A stretch of 36,711 nucleotides of DNA from Prevotella conceptionensis 9403948 (GCF_000312305.1 NZ_HE999449.1:41862-78572), one strand, 5' to 3'. Shown: positions 27,893 through 36,005, numbered from the stretch's first letter. The notes: a model not told the origin generated them from the sequence alone. Translations and numbers: made by a program.

Positions 27893-28330
27893 TTAATGTA
27901 TTAGTTTTCTGAGTTCGGCAATACTTTCCACTTTGCCTTCCATATAGACCACAGTAATCACGGTCGTCCGCCCTTTTCGGCAGGTGATGTAGCACAGGTA
28001 GCGGTTCATATTGCCCTGTTTGGGTAGCGTCATGATAAGGGTTGTCGTGCCGTTTCGGGTGGTTTGTTCTGTTCCCATAGCCGTTTTGCAGTCGCTGTCA
28101 ACCAAATCGTCTACCACTTTTCGCTGCTGTTCGGTGGCATTGAAACGAATACTGCGATAGAAATCAAGCTTGTATTTGCTGATGGCACGGCCTTTCACCC
28201 TGACGTCTACCATCTCTTCGTGGGGCACCACTTTACCTTGAAAGAGCGCATTAACGTTCAAACCTTGCTGAGCTTGAGCCTCAAAGGCAAGAAACGCCAC
28301 GATAGCTGTTAAGAAAAAACGAAGTTTCAT
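27893..28330 (-). CDS. Small secreted protein of the ECF sigma operon (DUF6108-like)
   Basis: A 145-residue exported protein. The start chosen is the ATG at 28330, which gives MKLRFFLTAIVAFLAFEAQA, a clear signal peptide, followed directly by QQGLNVNALFQGKVVP; the longer in-frame start at 28396 would put 22 unrelated residues before it and overlap the previous gene. The mature part contains VDVRVKGRAISKYKLDFYRS and YLCYITCRKGRTTVITVVYMEG. The general pattern is like the Bacteroidales family DUF6108, as far as I can recall it; the assignment is tentative and the function unknown. It begins 25 bases after the anti-sigma-like gene. Confidence 0.75.
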   Translation of the reverse strand: MKLRFFLTAIVAFLAFEAQAQQGLNVNALFQGKVVPHEEMVDVRVKGRAISKYKLDFYRSIRFNATEQQRKVVDDLVDSDCKTAMGTEQTTRNGTTTLIMTLPKQGNMNRYLCYITCRKGRTTVITVVYMEGKVESIAELRKLIH

Positions 28331-28355
28331 AACGATGTATTTAATCTTATTCCAT

Positions 28356-28805
28356 TTATTGCTTTCCGAAAATGTCGTGCAACTGACCATCAACATTTAA
28401 TTCGCCATCCTGACTAATGGCTTGCAGCGTCTCATCTACCTCTTCCATTACGGTGGCGGGGGCAGTCACATGCCTATTGTAGATGTAGGCCTCGCAATAG
28501 TCTTGTGGTTCTGGTTGCCACAACATACCGCCCACTCCAACCACAACAAGCAAAGCAACCGAGGCAGCTATGCCGATGAACAATGGGCGTGAAAGCAGGC
28601 CATGCAGCACAGGTAGCCTTTTATGTCGCCGATGGTTGGGTGTACGCATGGTTGCAATTGAGCGAAAATATTCGCACATCGGTAGCAAGTCGTCCGACAC
28701 CTCATCGCCAGAAAAATAGCAATAAAGCTTGCCTTCTTCATCAAGTGTGGTGTCACCCTCCATGAAACGAGCCACTAAAATTCTGATTTCATCGTCCTTA
28801 TTCAT
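28356..28805 (-). CDS. Single-pass membrane protein, probable anti-sigma factor
   Basis: A 149-residue protein with an N-terminal cytoplasmic part (VARFMEGDTTLDEEGKLYCY, an arrangement seen at the start of many Bacteroidetes anti-sigma proteins), one transmembrane helix at about residues 74-96 (PLFIGIAASVALLVVVGVGG) and an external C-terminal tail of about 50 residues. Its ATG overlaps the stop region of the sigma gene by eight bases, which points to matched production of the two proteins. The zinc motif of ZAS-type anti-sigma factors is absent. Role is inferred from topology and position; it could instead be a regulatory partner of another kind. Confidence 0.78.
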   Translation of the reverse strand: MNKDDEIRILVARFMEGDTTLDEEGKLYCYFSGDEVSDDLLPMCEYFRSIATMRTPNHRRHKRLPVLHGLLSRPLFIGIAASVALLVVVGVGGMLWQPEPQDYCEAYIYNRHVTAPATVMEEVDETLQAISQDGELNVDGQLHDIFGKQ

Positions 28806-29268
28806 TGCTTTGTTGTTTTAATTGCTGTCTGATGGCCTGTCGTGCACGGCTCAATGCCTTTCTGACAGCCGTTTCGTTACTTCCCGTGAGTGCTGCAATC
28901 TCACACATTTCCATACCCTCCATATGGCGAAGCCGCATGATTGTCTGCTGCATCGTGGGCAATTTGTCAACAAGCCGCATCACCTTTTCATAGCGTTCGT
29001 CGCATGTTGGCTCGCTTTCCGCCACATTTTCGGGAAGGGCAATGGTGGTTTGGAGTCGCCGTAAACAATCGATACAGCGGTTTCTCACCAGCACCAAAGC
29101 TAAAGGCCCCATGGGAATACGCAACTTGTCGAGCAATTGCCAGAGTTTCAGCAGCACGTCCTGCACAACATCCTCCGCCTCTTCGCCAGCTTTTAGATAG
29201 CTGCGAGCAACGGAAAGCATGCGCGGTCGGTTGCGTTCCACTTCTTCTTTATATTCGTCGACGGTCAT
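28798..29268 (-). CDS. ECF-type RNA polymerase sigma factor (sigma-70 family)
   Basis: A 156-residue two-domain sigma factor. Region 2 spans about residues 10-70 (MLSVARSYLKAGEEAEDVVQ, DVLLKLWQ), and region 4 about 100-152 (LPTMQQTIMRLRHMEGMEMC, TGSNETAVRKALSRARQAI) with the helix-turn-helix that reads the -35 element. There is no additional C-terminal domain. It heads a four-gene unit with a membrane anti-sigma-like protein, a small secreted protein and an outer-membrane barrel, so it probably answers a signal from the envelope. No TAnnTTTG promoter is evident upstream; a 16-bp palindrome lies 153 bases before the start. Confidence 0.93.
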   Translation of the reverse strand: MTVDEYKEEVERNRPRMLSVARSYLKAGEEAEDVVQDVLLKLWQLLDKLRIPMGPLALVLVRNRCIDCLRRLQTTIALPENVAESEPTCDERYEKVMRLVDKLPTMQQTIMRLRHMEGMEMCEIAALTGSNETAVRKALSRARQAIRQQLKQQSNE

Positions 29269-29762
29269 CTGATGTTCTGTTATTTACTTATAGTACGCAG
29301 ATCATTGAATTTTGTGACACACAAATGCGTTTTTCTTTCATTAAATCAAAAATAAGAGATTTGAGACTTTTCATCGCTCATACTTCGGTAAGCGTTACGG
29401 ATTAGAATAGCCTATATGTGCTTGTTAGCTAACAAGACTTAACGCCCTAACATATCATGGATTACAAACTAAACACACATTATAGGACTTTGAGGCCTGT
29501 AAACAAAGCAACAACGATAGGCATGTAATGTTACATAGACATGGCATTCTATCACAGAACTCACGATGTTTGTGTACATCAGTTACTTGGTGGTTTAAAA
29601 CAGCAAACTTTGTGGTTTCCAAATAATATAGTGAGGCCTCTGTAACCTCCCCCACCGTAAGGGAGTTTTAGAACTGGCAACTAATAGATAATCAATGGCG
29701 ACTCTTTTGAACGTATAGGTTTGCGCAGAGGTATCAAGGTATGTTTCGCTACGAAGTAATTC
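29269..29762. other. Intergenic DNA upstream of the ECF sigma gene
   Basis: No supported gene. It contains a 16-bp palindrome at 29421-29436 and a small hairpin followed by TTTT on the plus strand (CTCCC/GGGAG, about 29646-29669) with no gene before it. A 66-codon ORF (29455-29655, minus) shows no resemblance to a known family. Confidence 0.45.
29421..29436. promoter_or_regulatory. 16-bp perfect palindrome upstream of the ECF operon
   Basis: CTTGTTAGCTAACAAG equals its own reverse complement. Its place, 153 bases before the sigma gene, would suit an operator, but no regulator is known for it. Confidence 0.35.
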
Positions 29763-30146
29763 TTAACGATGACAAAACTGATTTTCAAACCAAGCTACGG
29801 CATCGGCTGTGGTTGGCGAAAAGTGTATTAGGTTACCACGATTGCTTTCGTAAACGAAACTTTTAAGGCTTTCGCTGGTAAAGGTAGAGAAGTTGCCAAC
29901 GATGGCCAAACGCACCCGAAAGGTGGAGAACTTTTGCAAAATCTCGCCTGCCAACCTCGTTTTGAGGTCGAAAAAGCGTGGCGAAATTTTGTCGGCAGAG
30001 ATGATCATGCCATCGAAACCTTGATAATAGGCATTTCCCAAAAGGTCGTTTGCATCTTCGGGGGCGGTCAAAAGCATATCGTTGGCGGCAACTTCGGCCA
30101 CCATCGCCTTGCCAATGGCATGCGATATGAAACTAAAATCAGTCAT
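29763..30146 (-). CDS. DUF4180 domain protein
   Basis: A 127-residue soluble protein of family DUF4180, function unknown. The core is LLGNAYYQGFDGMIISADKI, PRFFDLKTRLAGEILQKFS, RLAIVGNFS and SLKSFVYESNRGNLIHF, which cover the whole domain. The ATG at 30146 is preferred over the one at 30164 because it gives an eight-base overlap (ATGACTGA) with the stop of the HAD phosphatase gene, a usual arrangement for coupled translation. The link with a HAD phosphatase suggests that the two act together, but no reaction is known. Confidence 0.85.
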   Translation of the reverse strand: MTDFSFISHAIGKAMVAEVAANDMLLTAPEDANDLLGNAYYQGFDGMIISADKISPRFFDLKTRLAGEILQKFSTFRVRLAIVGNFSTFTSESLKSFVYESNRGNLIHFSPTTADAVAWFENQFCHR

Positions 30147-30903
30147 GCTCACTCTTCCAGACATCGCGTAATTGCGTCATTCTATCGAACACGATGTTTG
30201 CTCCTTCTCCTGCCAAGGTGGTATTTGGCAATGGTCCGCTATTAACGGCTATCGTAAATATCTTTGCCGCAACACCAGCGCGTACGCCCATTGGTGCATT
30301 TTCTACAACAACTCCTTGCCAGGGTTGCAAGTTACCAGCCTTTTGCAAGCCCATCAGATAAGGGTCGGGAGCAGGTTTTCCACGCGTCACATCATACGCC
30401 GACACGATTTTATCGGCCGTAACAAATCCTTTGAAATCGTGTTGCAAACGCTCAATCAGCGGTCGTTGTCCGCTCCCCGTAACCACGACAATGCCCATGT
30501 CAGCCGTCTTTATTTTCTCCATCAGGTCTAAAACGCCATCCATAATAGGTGCTTTGGGTAGTAATCCGAAAAGTCGCGCTTTTTCATCGTACATCATTTG
30601 CGCCTCGTCTTCCGATATGTCACGCCCCTGTTGTGCCTTCACCATCAACCTAATGGTTTCTACACCGCGCATTCCTTCGGTGGCATATACATCGGCAGCA
30701 GTCATTTTCAGTCCGAACTTAGCCATTGCCTCTTGCCAACAACGGGCATGATTGGGCATGGAGTCGTACAAAACGCCATCCATATCGAAGAGCACAGCTT
30801 GCGGTTGAAAGCTATCGAAACCGCGATTTTCCAAATAAGACTTCACCTCTTGCGCATGGCCAAAAGGCAGGCAAGACGAAGTGGGAGCATACATGTTGTT
30901 CAT
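30139..30903 (-). CDS. HAD-superfamily hydrolase (beta-phosphoglucomutase/phosphatase-like)
   Basis: A 254-residue haloacid-dehalogenase phosphohydrolase. Motif I is AVLFDMDGVLYDSMP with the nucleophile Asp and acid/base Asp, motif II is VVVTGSG, motif III Lys is in YDVTRGKPAPDPY and motif IV the VVVENAPMGVRAG loop (Glu in place of the more usual Glu/Asp pair). The helical cap between motifs I and II is of the C1 type, as in small sugar-phosphate phosphatases and beta-phosphoglucomutase. The ATG at 30903 is chosen because the upstream TTG at 30921 lies next to the pgi terminator stem. Substrate unknown. It is followed with overlap by DUF4180. Confidence 0.9.
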   Translation of the reverse strand: MNNMYAPTSSCLPFGHAQEVKSYLENRGFDSFQPQAVLFDMDGVLYDSMPNHARCWQEAMAKFGLKMTAADVYATEGMRGVETIRLMVKAQQGRDISEDEAQMMYDEKARLFGLLPKAPIMDGVLDLMEKIKTADMGIVVVTGSGQRPLIERLQHDFKGFVTADKIVSAYDVTRGKPAPDPYLMGLQKAGNLQPWQGVVVENAPMGVRAGVAAKIFTIAVNSGPLPNTTLAGEGANIVFDRMTQLRDVWKSEHD

Positions 30904-30924
30904 TTGCGAATATAAAAACAAGCA

Positions 30925-30960
30925 AAACGCCTCTTCGTTCTTGCAGGCGAAGAGGCGTTT
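30925..30960 (-). terminator. Rho-independent terminator of pgi
   Basis: A perfect 13-bp stem (30925-30937 with 30948-30960, AAACGCCTCTTCG/CGAAGAGGCGTTT) with a 10-base loop, followed on the minus strand by TTTTGCTTGTTTTT. It lies just after the pgi stop and 22 bases before the HAD start codon, so HAD expression must come from read-through or a promoter I cannot see. Confidence 0.85.
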
Positions 30961-30975
30961 CGCAAATTAAGGAAT

Positions 30976-32325
30976 TTATTTCAGTCGTTCTTTTATTGCC
31001 TTGCTCTCGGCCTCGTAACCAGGTTTGTCTAGTAAGGCAAACATGTTTTTCTTGTAAGCCTCAACGCCCGGCTGGTTAAACGGATTTACACCAAGCACGT
31101 TTCCGCTGATGCCACAACCTATTTCGAAGAAATAAATCAATTGTCCGATGTAATATTCGTTCAGTTCGGGCACGCTGATGCGGATATTTGGCACACCACC
31201 ATCTACGTGAGCGAGCAACGTTCCCAATTCGGCCATCTTGTTAACCTCGTCAACACGCTTGCCGGCAAGGAAGTTCAGGCCGTCTAGGTTCTCATCATCG
31301 CTGGGGAACAACAGTTTTTTTGCAGGTTGTTCCACGCTTATTACGGTTTCGAAGATGCTACGTTCGCCCTCTTGAATCCACTGGCCCATAGAATGCAAGT
31401 CGGTGGTAAAGTCGCACGATGCGGGGAAAATGCCTTTGTGTTCCTTACCTTCGCTTTCGCCGTAAAGTTGTTTCCACCATTCGGCAATGAAGTGCAACTT
31501 AGGCTGATAGTTCACCATTATCTCGATTTTCTTTCCCTTTTCGGTGTACAGTGCGTTGCGCACGGCAGCGTATTGAGCAGCGATGTTCTCAGCAAAGGGA
31601 ACGCTGGGGGCTGTGGCTTTCTCCATATCGGCGGCACCATTAACCAATGCCTTAATGTCGAAACCTGCGCAAGCGATGGGCAATAGGCCAACAGGTGTCA
31701 GTACAGAGAAACGTCCACCCACATTGTCGGGTATCACAAAGGTCTTATAACCTTCTTTGTCGGCGGCAGCCCTTGCAGCTCCACGTTTGGCATCTGTAAT
31801 GGCCACGATAACGTCTTTGGCCTCCGCCTTACCGCGTTGTTCTTCGCATTGCTTTTTAAGTAGACGGAATGCGAGAGCCGTCTCAGTGGTAGTACCCGAC
31901 TTGGAGATATTAATCACACCGAAACGTTTATCCTTTAAATAGGCGGAAAGTTCGAAGAGATAGTCTTCGCCGATGTTGTTTCCTGCGAAAACAATAGTGG
32001 GATTTGTCTTATCGCCCACAAGCCATGCGAACGAATTATCCAAAGCCTCGATTATGGCACGCGCACCGAGGTAGCTGCCACCGATGCCTGCCACGACGAT
32101 TACTTCGCATTTCTGACGCAAGGTGTTGGTAACGGCCTGGACCTCGTCTAGAAATTGGGGTGTGATGGAGCTGGGCAAATGCAGCCAACCCAAGAAGTCG
32201 TTACCAGGACAAGTGCCATTTTCCAGAGCCTCTTGTGCCGCTTTCACTTTCGGCTCGTAGGCTTTCACTGCGCCCTCACTAAGAAATTGGGCGGCTTTGG
32301 TGATGTCTAAGCTGATATTTTTCAT
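30976..32325 (-). CDS. pgi: Glucose-6-phosphate isomerase
   Basis: Interconverts glucose 6-phosphate and fructose 6-phosphate. The ATG at 32325 gives [15 protein letters not shown], the usual N terminus for this short type; the in-frame ATG at 32355 lies within the repeat-bearing intergenic region. The 449-residue protein has [20 protein letters not shown], the phosphate-binding [27 protein letters not shown] and [15 protein letters not shown]. Length is that of the short bacterial enzyme, not the 550-residue E. coli form. It is separated from gpsA by about 680 bases that hold the GxxExxY gene and its flanking repeats. It ends at a strong terminator. Confidence 0.95.
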   Translation of the reverse strand: MKNISLDITKAAQFLSEGAVKAYEPKVKAAQEALENGTCPGNDFLGWLHLPSSITPQFLDEVQAVTNTLRQKCEVIVVAGIGGSYLGARAIIEALDNSFAWLVGDKTNPTIVFAGNNIGEDYLFELSAYLKDKRFGVINISKSGTTTETALAFRLLKKQCEEQRGKAEAKDVIVAITDAKRGAARAAADKEGYKTFVIPDNVGGRFSVLTPVGLLPIACAGFDIKALVNGAADMEKATAPSVPFAENIAAQYAAVRNALYTEKGKKIEIMVNYQPKLHFIAEWWKQLYGESEGKEHKGIFPASCDFTTDLHSMGQWIQEGERSIFETVISVEQPAKKLLFPSDDENLDGLNFLAGKRVDEVNKMAELGTLLAHVDGGVPNIRISVPELNEYYIGQLIYFFEIGCGISGNVLGVNPFNQPGVEAYKKNMFALLDKPGYEAESKAIKERLK

Positions 32326-32356
32326 CTTATATATTTGTTTTTGACATAAACGCATG

Positions 32357-32385
32357 TTCTTTTGACAGAAGAACAGAAGGACATG
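32357..32385 (+). repeat. Copy 1 of the GxxExxY-flanking repeat (direct orientation)
   Basis: TTTTGACAGAAGAAC followed by AGAAGGACATG at 32360-32385. GTTCTT/AAGAAC around TTGACAG also makes a 6-bp hairpin. It is repeated with near identity at 32458-32483 and, inverted, at 32961-32986. Confidence 0.8.
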
Positions 32386-32437
32386 TTTTTAGGTCGGGGG
32401 TTATTATATGTAACTTAATCTTTATATAATGTTGCTA

Positions 32438-32483
32438 TTTTGACAGAAATACACGATTCTTTGACAGAAGAACAGAAGGACAT
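32438..32483 (+). repeat. Copies 2 and 3 of the GxxExxY-flanking repeat (direct orientation)
   Basis: A short copy, TTTTGACAGAA at 32438-32448, is followed by a full one at 32460-32483 that matches copy 1 over 24 bases. They lie 61 bases past the end of the GxxExxY ORF. Confidence 0.8.
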
Positions 32484-32543
32484 ACGTTTATTGAAAAGGA
32501 AATTCCTTTGAGGAAATTAAATGCCTTTGGCCTGCAATAATGC

Positions 32544-32924
32544 TTAAAGTGCTTTGCGATAAGTTCTGTATTTACGTTTAATAGTTATGAGTTCACTACC
32601 AAAATTGATCAGTAGACCATAGTCGATATGCAGAGCCGTAAGGTAGTTTACTAGCTGTATTTCGTGCGCAACCGCAAGTGAATGAACTGCTTTAAGCTCC
32701 AGTATGACTTTATCTTCCACCACAATGTCAGCTCGATAACTTCCAACTACGCGACCTTTATACATTACTTCAAAAGGCATTTCTGTCTTTACACTAAGAC
32801 CTTGTTCCCTCATCTCAATGACCATTGCATTCTTGTATATGTTCTCTGCAAAACCAATAGACAGCTGTTTGTGCACTGTGTAAGCACAATTTACAATCTT
32901 AGTTATCGCATTTTCTACCTCCAT
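32544..32924 (-). CDS. GxxExxY protein (PD-(D/E)XK nuclease-like fold)
   Basis: A 126-residue protein of the GxxExxY family (PDDEXK_3-like). The signature is GFAENIYKNAM (G-F-A-E-N-I-Y), and the putative nuclease centre is YRADIVVEDKVILELKAV, with Asp, Glu and Lys in the D-x(n)-E-x-K arrangement, followed by QLVNYLTALHIDYGLLINFG. Length is standard. The biological role of this family is unsettled. The gene lies between gpsA and pgi on the same strand and is bracketed by copies of a ~26-bp repeat in inverted orientation, with 219 bases of AT-rich DNA between it and pgi, as if inserted as a unit. Confidence 0.92.
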   Translation of the reverse strand: MEVENAITKIVNCAYTVHKQLSIGFAENIYKNAMVIEMREQGLSVKTEMPFEVMYKGRVVGSYRADIVVEDKVILELKAVHSLAVAHEIQLVNYLTALHIDYGLLINFGSELITIKRKYRTYRKAL

Positions 32925-32956
32925 ATTATCGTCTATATTATGAAAAGCTTAAATCA

Positions 32957-32986
32957 AGAACATGTTCTTATGTTCTTCTGTCAAAA
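32957..32986 (-). repeat. Inverted copy of the GxxExxY-flanking repeat
   Basis: In reverse complement, 32961-32986 matches copy 1 with two differences (TTTTGACAGAAGAACA, then TAAGAACATG in place of GAAGGACATG). The 5' part AAGAACATGTTCTT (32957-32970) is also a 14-bp palindrome. Confidence 0.8.
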
Positions 32987-33007
32987 AAGTGCATTTATTT
33001 TGACGAT

Positions 33008-34003
33008 TTATCTAAAGCTATCAGTAAGCAACTTTATCTCCACTTGTGGCGAAATCTTCTCGTACAATATATTATATACGGCATCGAGAATCGGCATGTT
33101 CACGTGCAGATGTCTGTTAGTCTCCTTCATACATTTCGTGCCGAAATAACCTTCAGCAATCATTTCCATTTCTATTTGCGCGCTTTTAACGCTATATCCC
33201 TTGCCAATCATTGTGCCAAAGGTACGGTTTCGCGAGAAATTAGAGTAGCCTGTAACCAGCAAATCGCCGAGATAAACACTATCGTAAACACTGCGTTCGA
33301 GGGGATGTACCGCCGAAAGGAAACGCGACATCTCTTGAACAGCGTTGGACATGAGCACAGCTTGGAAATTGTCCCCATACTTCAAACCGCTACAAATGCC
33401 TGCGGCAATGGCGTAAACGTTTTTCAATACCGACGAATATTCAATGCCCACGACATCCTGACTGGTCTTTGTCTTGATGAAATCGCTGCTTAATATCTCG
33501 GTGAAGGCTTGCGCTTTCTCTCTGTCGGCACAGCCAACGGTGAGATAAGATAACCTTTCGAGAGCCACCTCTTCGGCATGCGACGGGCCACCGATGCAAG
33601 CAATATTGGCGTAAGGCACATCGTACACCTGATGGAAAAACTCGGAGCAAAGCAAATTGTCGTCAGACACAAGTCCCTTAATGGCCGTAACCACAAACTT
33701 ATCGTGCAAACGCGTCTTTAACTTTTTGAGATGGCTCTTCAAGTAAGGCGAGGGTGTAACAAACACAAGTGTGTCGTAGTTCTCTACAATCTTGTTGATG
33801 TCGCTCGAAAAGTAAATCTCGTCTACGTTAAAATGCACGCTCATCAAGTAGGCAGGATTGTGTCCCAAACGCTTGAAGTCGTCTATACGGTCGTCGCGGC
33901 GCATATACCATCCGATGTGATGCGTGTGCCGCACCACAATTTTGGCAATGGCAGTAGCCCAGCTACCACCTCCCACTATTGCTATTTTACCGCAGTTGAA
34001 CAT
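33008..34003 (-). CDS. gpsA: Glycerol-3-phosphate dehydrogenase [NAD(P)+]
   Basis: Reduces dihydroxyacetone phosphate to sn-glycerol 3-phosphate for phospholipid synthesis. The 331-residue protein has the Rossmann motif IAIVGGGSWATAIAKIV at its start, FVTPSPYLKSHL, TAIKGLVSDDN, CIGGPSHAEEVA and the catalytic Lys region VGIEYSSVLKNVYAIAAGI, in the standard order. Its start is 149 bases past the end of lysS, with a terminator-like hairpin between them; the stop is 22 bases from the inverted flanking repeat. The neighbourhood lysS-gpsA-pgi is, as I recall, conserved in Bacteroidales. Confidence 0.95.
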   Translation of the reverse strand: MFNCGKIAIVGGGSWATAIAKIVVRHTHHIGWYMRRDDRIDDFKRLGHNPAYLMSVHFNVDEIYFSSDINKIVENYDTLVFVTPSPYLKSHLKKLKTRLHDKFVVTAIKGLVSDDNLLCSEFFHQVYDVPYANIACIGGPSHAEEVALERLSYLTVGCADREKAQAFTEILSSDFIKTKTSQDVVGIEYSSVLKNVYAIAAGICSGLKYGDNFQAVLMSNAVQEMSRFLSAVHPLERSVYDSVYLGDLLVTGYSNFSRNRTFGTMIGKGYSVKSAQIEMEMIAEGYFGTKCMKETNRHLHVNMPILDAVYNILYEKISPQVEIKLLTDSFR

Positions 34004-34088
34004 GGTTAAGTGAAAGGGTTAAAGGTGAGAAGGAGCAAGGAGATTGGCAAACATTGCCTTTTAATCCTCGGAAAGAGCTTGGTAAAAG

Positions 34089-34141
34089 GGGGTGGAAAGG
34101 AAAATCAAAGGCCTGCACCTTATGCCGTTCCCTTTCACCCC
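34089..34141 (-). terminator. Possible terminator or attenuator between lysS and gpsA
   Basis: GGGGTG-G-AAAGG (34089-34100) pairs with CCTTTCACCCC (34131-34141) in 11 pairs with one bulge, and the minus strand continues CTTTTACC. The loop is about 30 bases, so its strength as a terminator is uncertain. Confidence 0.4.
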
Positions 34142-34151
34142 TTGCCGTGCC

Positions 34152-35882
34152 TTAACCTTCGTTGGCCTTGTCTATCCAAGCTTGGAAGGCGTCCACCTTC
34201 GGGTTCTCATACCCTAGTTTATATTTCTTGTTTACATTGCAAACGTCCATTTGCAGCTTTTGCGCCTTCACCTCTTTTATGTCAGAGATGAGGTTATAGC
34301 CAGCTTTATTGAACACGGGCACCCATTCGGCGGGCACTCCCAGCGCTTGCCACTCGGCCGTAGTGCTCTTAGGAATGCTCTTTTCGGGACGCATCTGTGG
34401 GAAGAGCAACACCTCTTGAATGGCGGTTTGACCCGTCATAAGCATCACGAGGCGGTCTATGCCAATGCCGATACCCGACGTTGGGGGCATGCCGTACTGC
34501 AAAGAACGAAGGAAGTCCTTATCTATTATCATCGCCTCGTCGTCGCCCTTATCGGCAAGTTTCATCTGTTCAACGAAACGTTCCTCCTGGTCGATGGGGT
34601 CGTTAAGTTCAGAATAAGCGTTAGCCAATTCTTTTCCGTTCACCATTAACTCGAAACGCTCGGTCAATCTGGGTTTAGAGCGGTGCATCTTTGTTAGCGG
34701 ACTCATCTCAACAGGATAGTCGGTGATGAAAGTCGGCTGAATAAACTGACCTTCGCAGAACTCTCCGAAAATCTCATCGATAAGCTTTCCTTTGCCCATC
34801 GTGTCGTCTATGTCCAATTTCAACTCCTTGCACACCTGTCTAATCTCTTCCTCCGTCTTGCCATCGAGGTCATAGCCAGTCTTTTCCTTTATGGCATCGA
34901 GGATGGGCAAGCGACGATAGGGAGCCTTAAAGCTGATAACCTGCCCATCAACCACGCTTTCTGGCTTACCATTAACGGCCACGCAGATGGTTTCGAGCAG
35001 GCGTTCGGTGAACGACATCATCCAATTGTAGTCCTTATATTGCACATAAAGCTCCATCAACGTGAACTCTGGGTTGTGCGTTCTGTCCATTCCCTCGTTG
35101 CGGAAGTTCTTTCCAATCTCATAGACACCCTCAAATCCGCCTACGATAAGTCGCTTTAGATAAAGCTCGGTGGCGATACGCAAGAACATTTCTTGGTTCA
35201 GCGCATTGAAATGTGTAATGAATGGGCGCGCCGTAGCGCCGCCTGCGATACTTTGCAGCGTAGGTGTTTCAACCTCGGTATAGCCTGCTTCGTCGAAAAA
35301 TTGGCGCATCGTGCTAATTACCTTAGCGCGTTTTAAGAACGTTTCCTTAACGCCTTCGTTCACAACAAGGTCTACATAGCGTTGACGGAAACGCAATTCG
35401 GGGTCGTCGAACTTGTCGTAAGCCACTCCATCCTTATATTTCACAACGGGAAGTGGCTTGATGCTCTTGCTCAACAGCGTTAGTTCTTTGGCATGAACCG
35501 ATATTTCGCCCGTCTGTGTGCGGAATACGAAACCGCGTACGCCTACAAAGTCGCCGATGTCGAGCAAACGTTTAAACACCGTGTTGTACAGTTCCTTGTT
35601 CTCACCGGGACAGATGTCGTCGCGAGTAACATACACCTGAATACGGCCTTTGGAATCTTGCAGCTCCATAAAGCTGGCTTTTCCCATCACGCGGCGCGTC
35701 ATCATCCGGCCGGCAATGCACACTTCGCGTTGCTCGTCGTCCTTAAAGTTATCTCTTATATCGGTTGAAAAAGCATCAGTGGGATACTCTGCCGCGGGAT
35801 AAGGGTCGATTCCCAAGTCGCGCAACTCTTGCAGGCTCTGTCTTCTTACTATCTCCTGCTCACTTAGTTCTAATACGTTCAT
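34152..35882 (-). CDS. lysS: Lysyl-tRNA synthetase, class II
   Basis: Charges tRNA-Lys. The 576-residue protein has the N-terminal OB-fold anticodon-binding domain (about 55-155, VCIAGRMMTRRVMGKASFME), class II motif 1 (around FLKRAKVISTMRQFFDEAGY), motif 2 (FRNEGMDRTHNPEFTLMELY) and motif 3 (GIGIGIDRLVML, about 470-481). After motif 3 there are about 90 further residues instead of the usual 20-30, a helical extension containing a helix-hairpin-helix-like NLISDIKEVKAQKL; this extension is common in Bacteroidetes LysS. The start at 35882 gives MNVLELSEQEIVRRQSLQEL, the normal N terminus. A -7 box lies 28 bases upstream. Confidence 0.96.
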   Translation of the reverse strand: MNVLELSEQEIVRRQSLQELRDLGIDPYPAAEYPTDAFSTDIRDNFKDDEQREVCIAGRMMTRRVMGKASFMELQDSKGRIQVYVTRDDICPGENKELYNTVFKRLLDIGDFVGVRGFVFRTQTGEISVHAKELTLLSKSIKPLPVVKYKDGVAYDKFDDPELRFRQRYVDLVVNEGVKETFLKRAKVISTMRQFFDEAGYTEVETPTLQSIAGGATARPFITHFNALNQEMFLRIATELYLKRLIVGGFEGVYEIGKNFRNEGMDRTHNPEFTLMELYVQYKDYNWMMSFTERLLETICVAVNGKPESVVDGQVISFKAPYRRLPILDAIKEKTGYDLDGKTEEEIRQVCKELKLDIDDTMGKGKLIDEIFGEFCEGQFIQPTFITDYPVEMSPLTKMHRSKPRLTERFELMVNGKELANAYSELNDPIDQEERFVEQMKLADKGDDEAMIIDKDFLRSLQYGMPPTSGIGIGIDRLVMLMTGQTAIQEVLLFPQMRPEKSIPKSTTAEWQALGVPAEWVPVFNKAGYNLISDIKEVKAQKLQMDVCNVNKKYKLGYENPKVDAFQAWIDKANEG

Positions 35883-35909
35883 ACTTTCTTACTATGTGCT
35901 TTATGATTG

Positions 35910-35917
35910 CAAAAGTA
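35910..35917 (-). promoter_or_regulatory. Candidate -7 promoter box for lysS
   Basis: TACTTTTG on the minus strand matches TAnnTTTG, 27 bases before the ATG. No TTTG at the -33 spacing. Confidence 0.5.
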
Positions 35918-35977
35918 CGAAAAAAAGTGAAAGGGTGAACGTCTGCTCGCCTAAGTTTTAGACTTTGGGGGCATTCG

Positions 35978-36005
35978 GCGTTCTATAACGCGCCTTTTTG
36001 GCGCG
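35978..36005 (-). terminator. Possible terminator of the NADH dehydrogenase gene
   Basis: CGCGCC (35989-35994) and GGCGCG (36000-36005) form a 6-bp GC-rich stem with loop TTTTT (AAAAA on the transcribed strand). A competing 5-bp stem GCGTT/AACGC overlaps it at 35978-35991. No T tract follows on the minus strand. Confidence 0.35.

Noticed and set aside
29455-29655. 66-codon minus-strand ORF upstream of the ECF sigma gene
   Set aside because: No resemblance to a known family; Cys- and Leu-rich tail typical of chance translation.
29646-29669. Plus-strand intrinsic terminator (CTCCC/GGGAG then TTTT)
   Set aside because: There is no plus-strand gene or clear promoter upstream, and the stem is only five base pairs.
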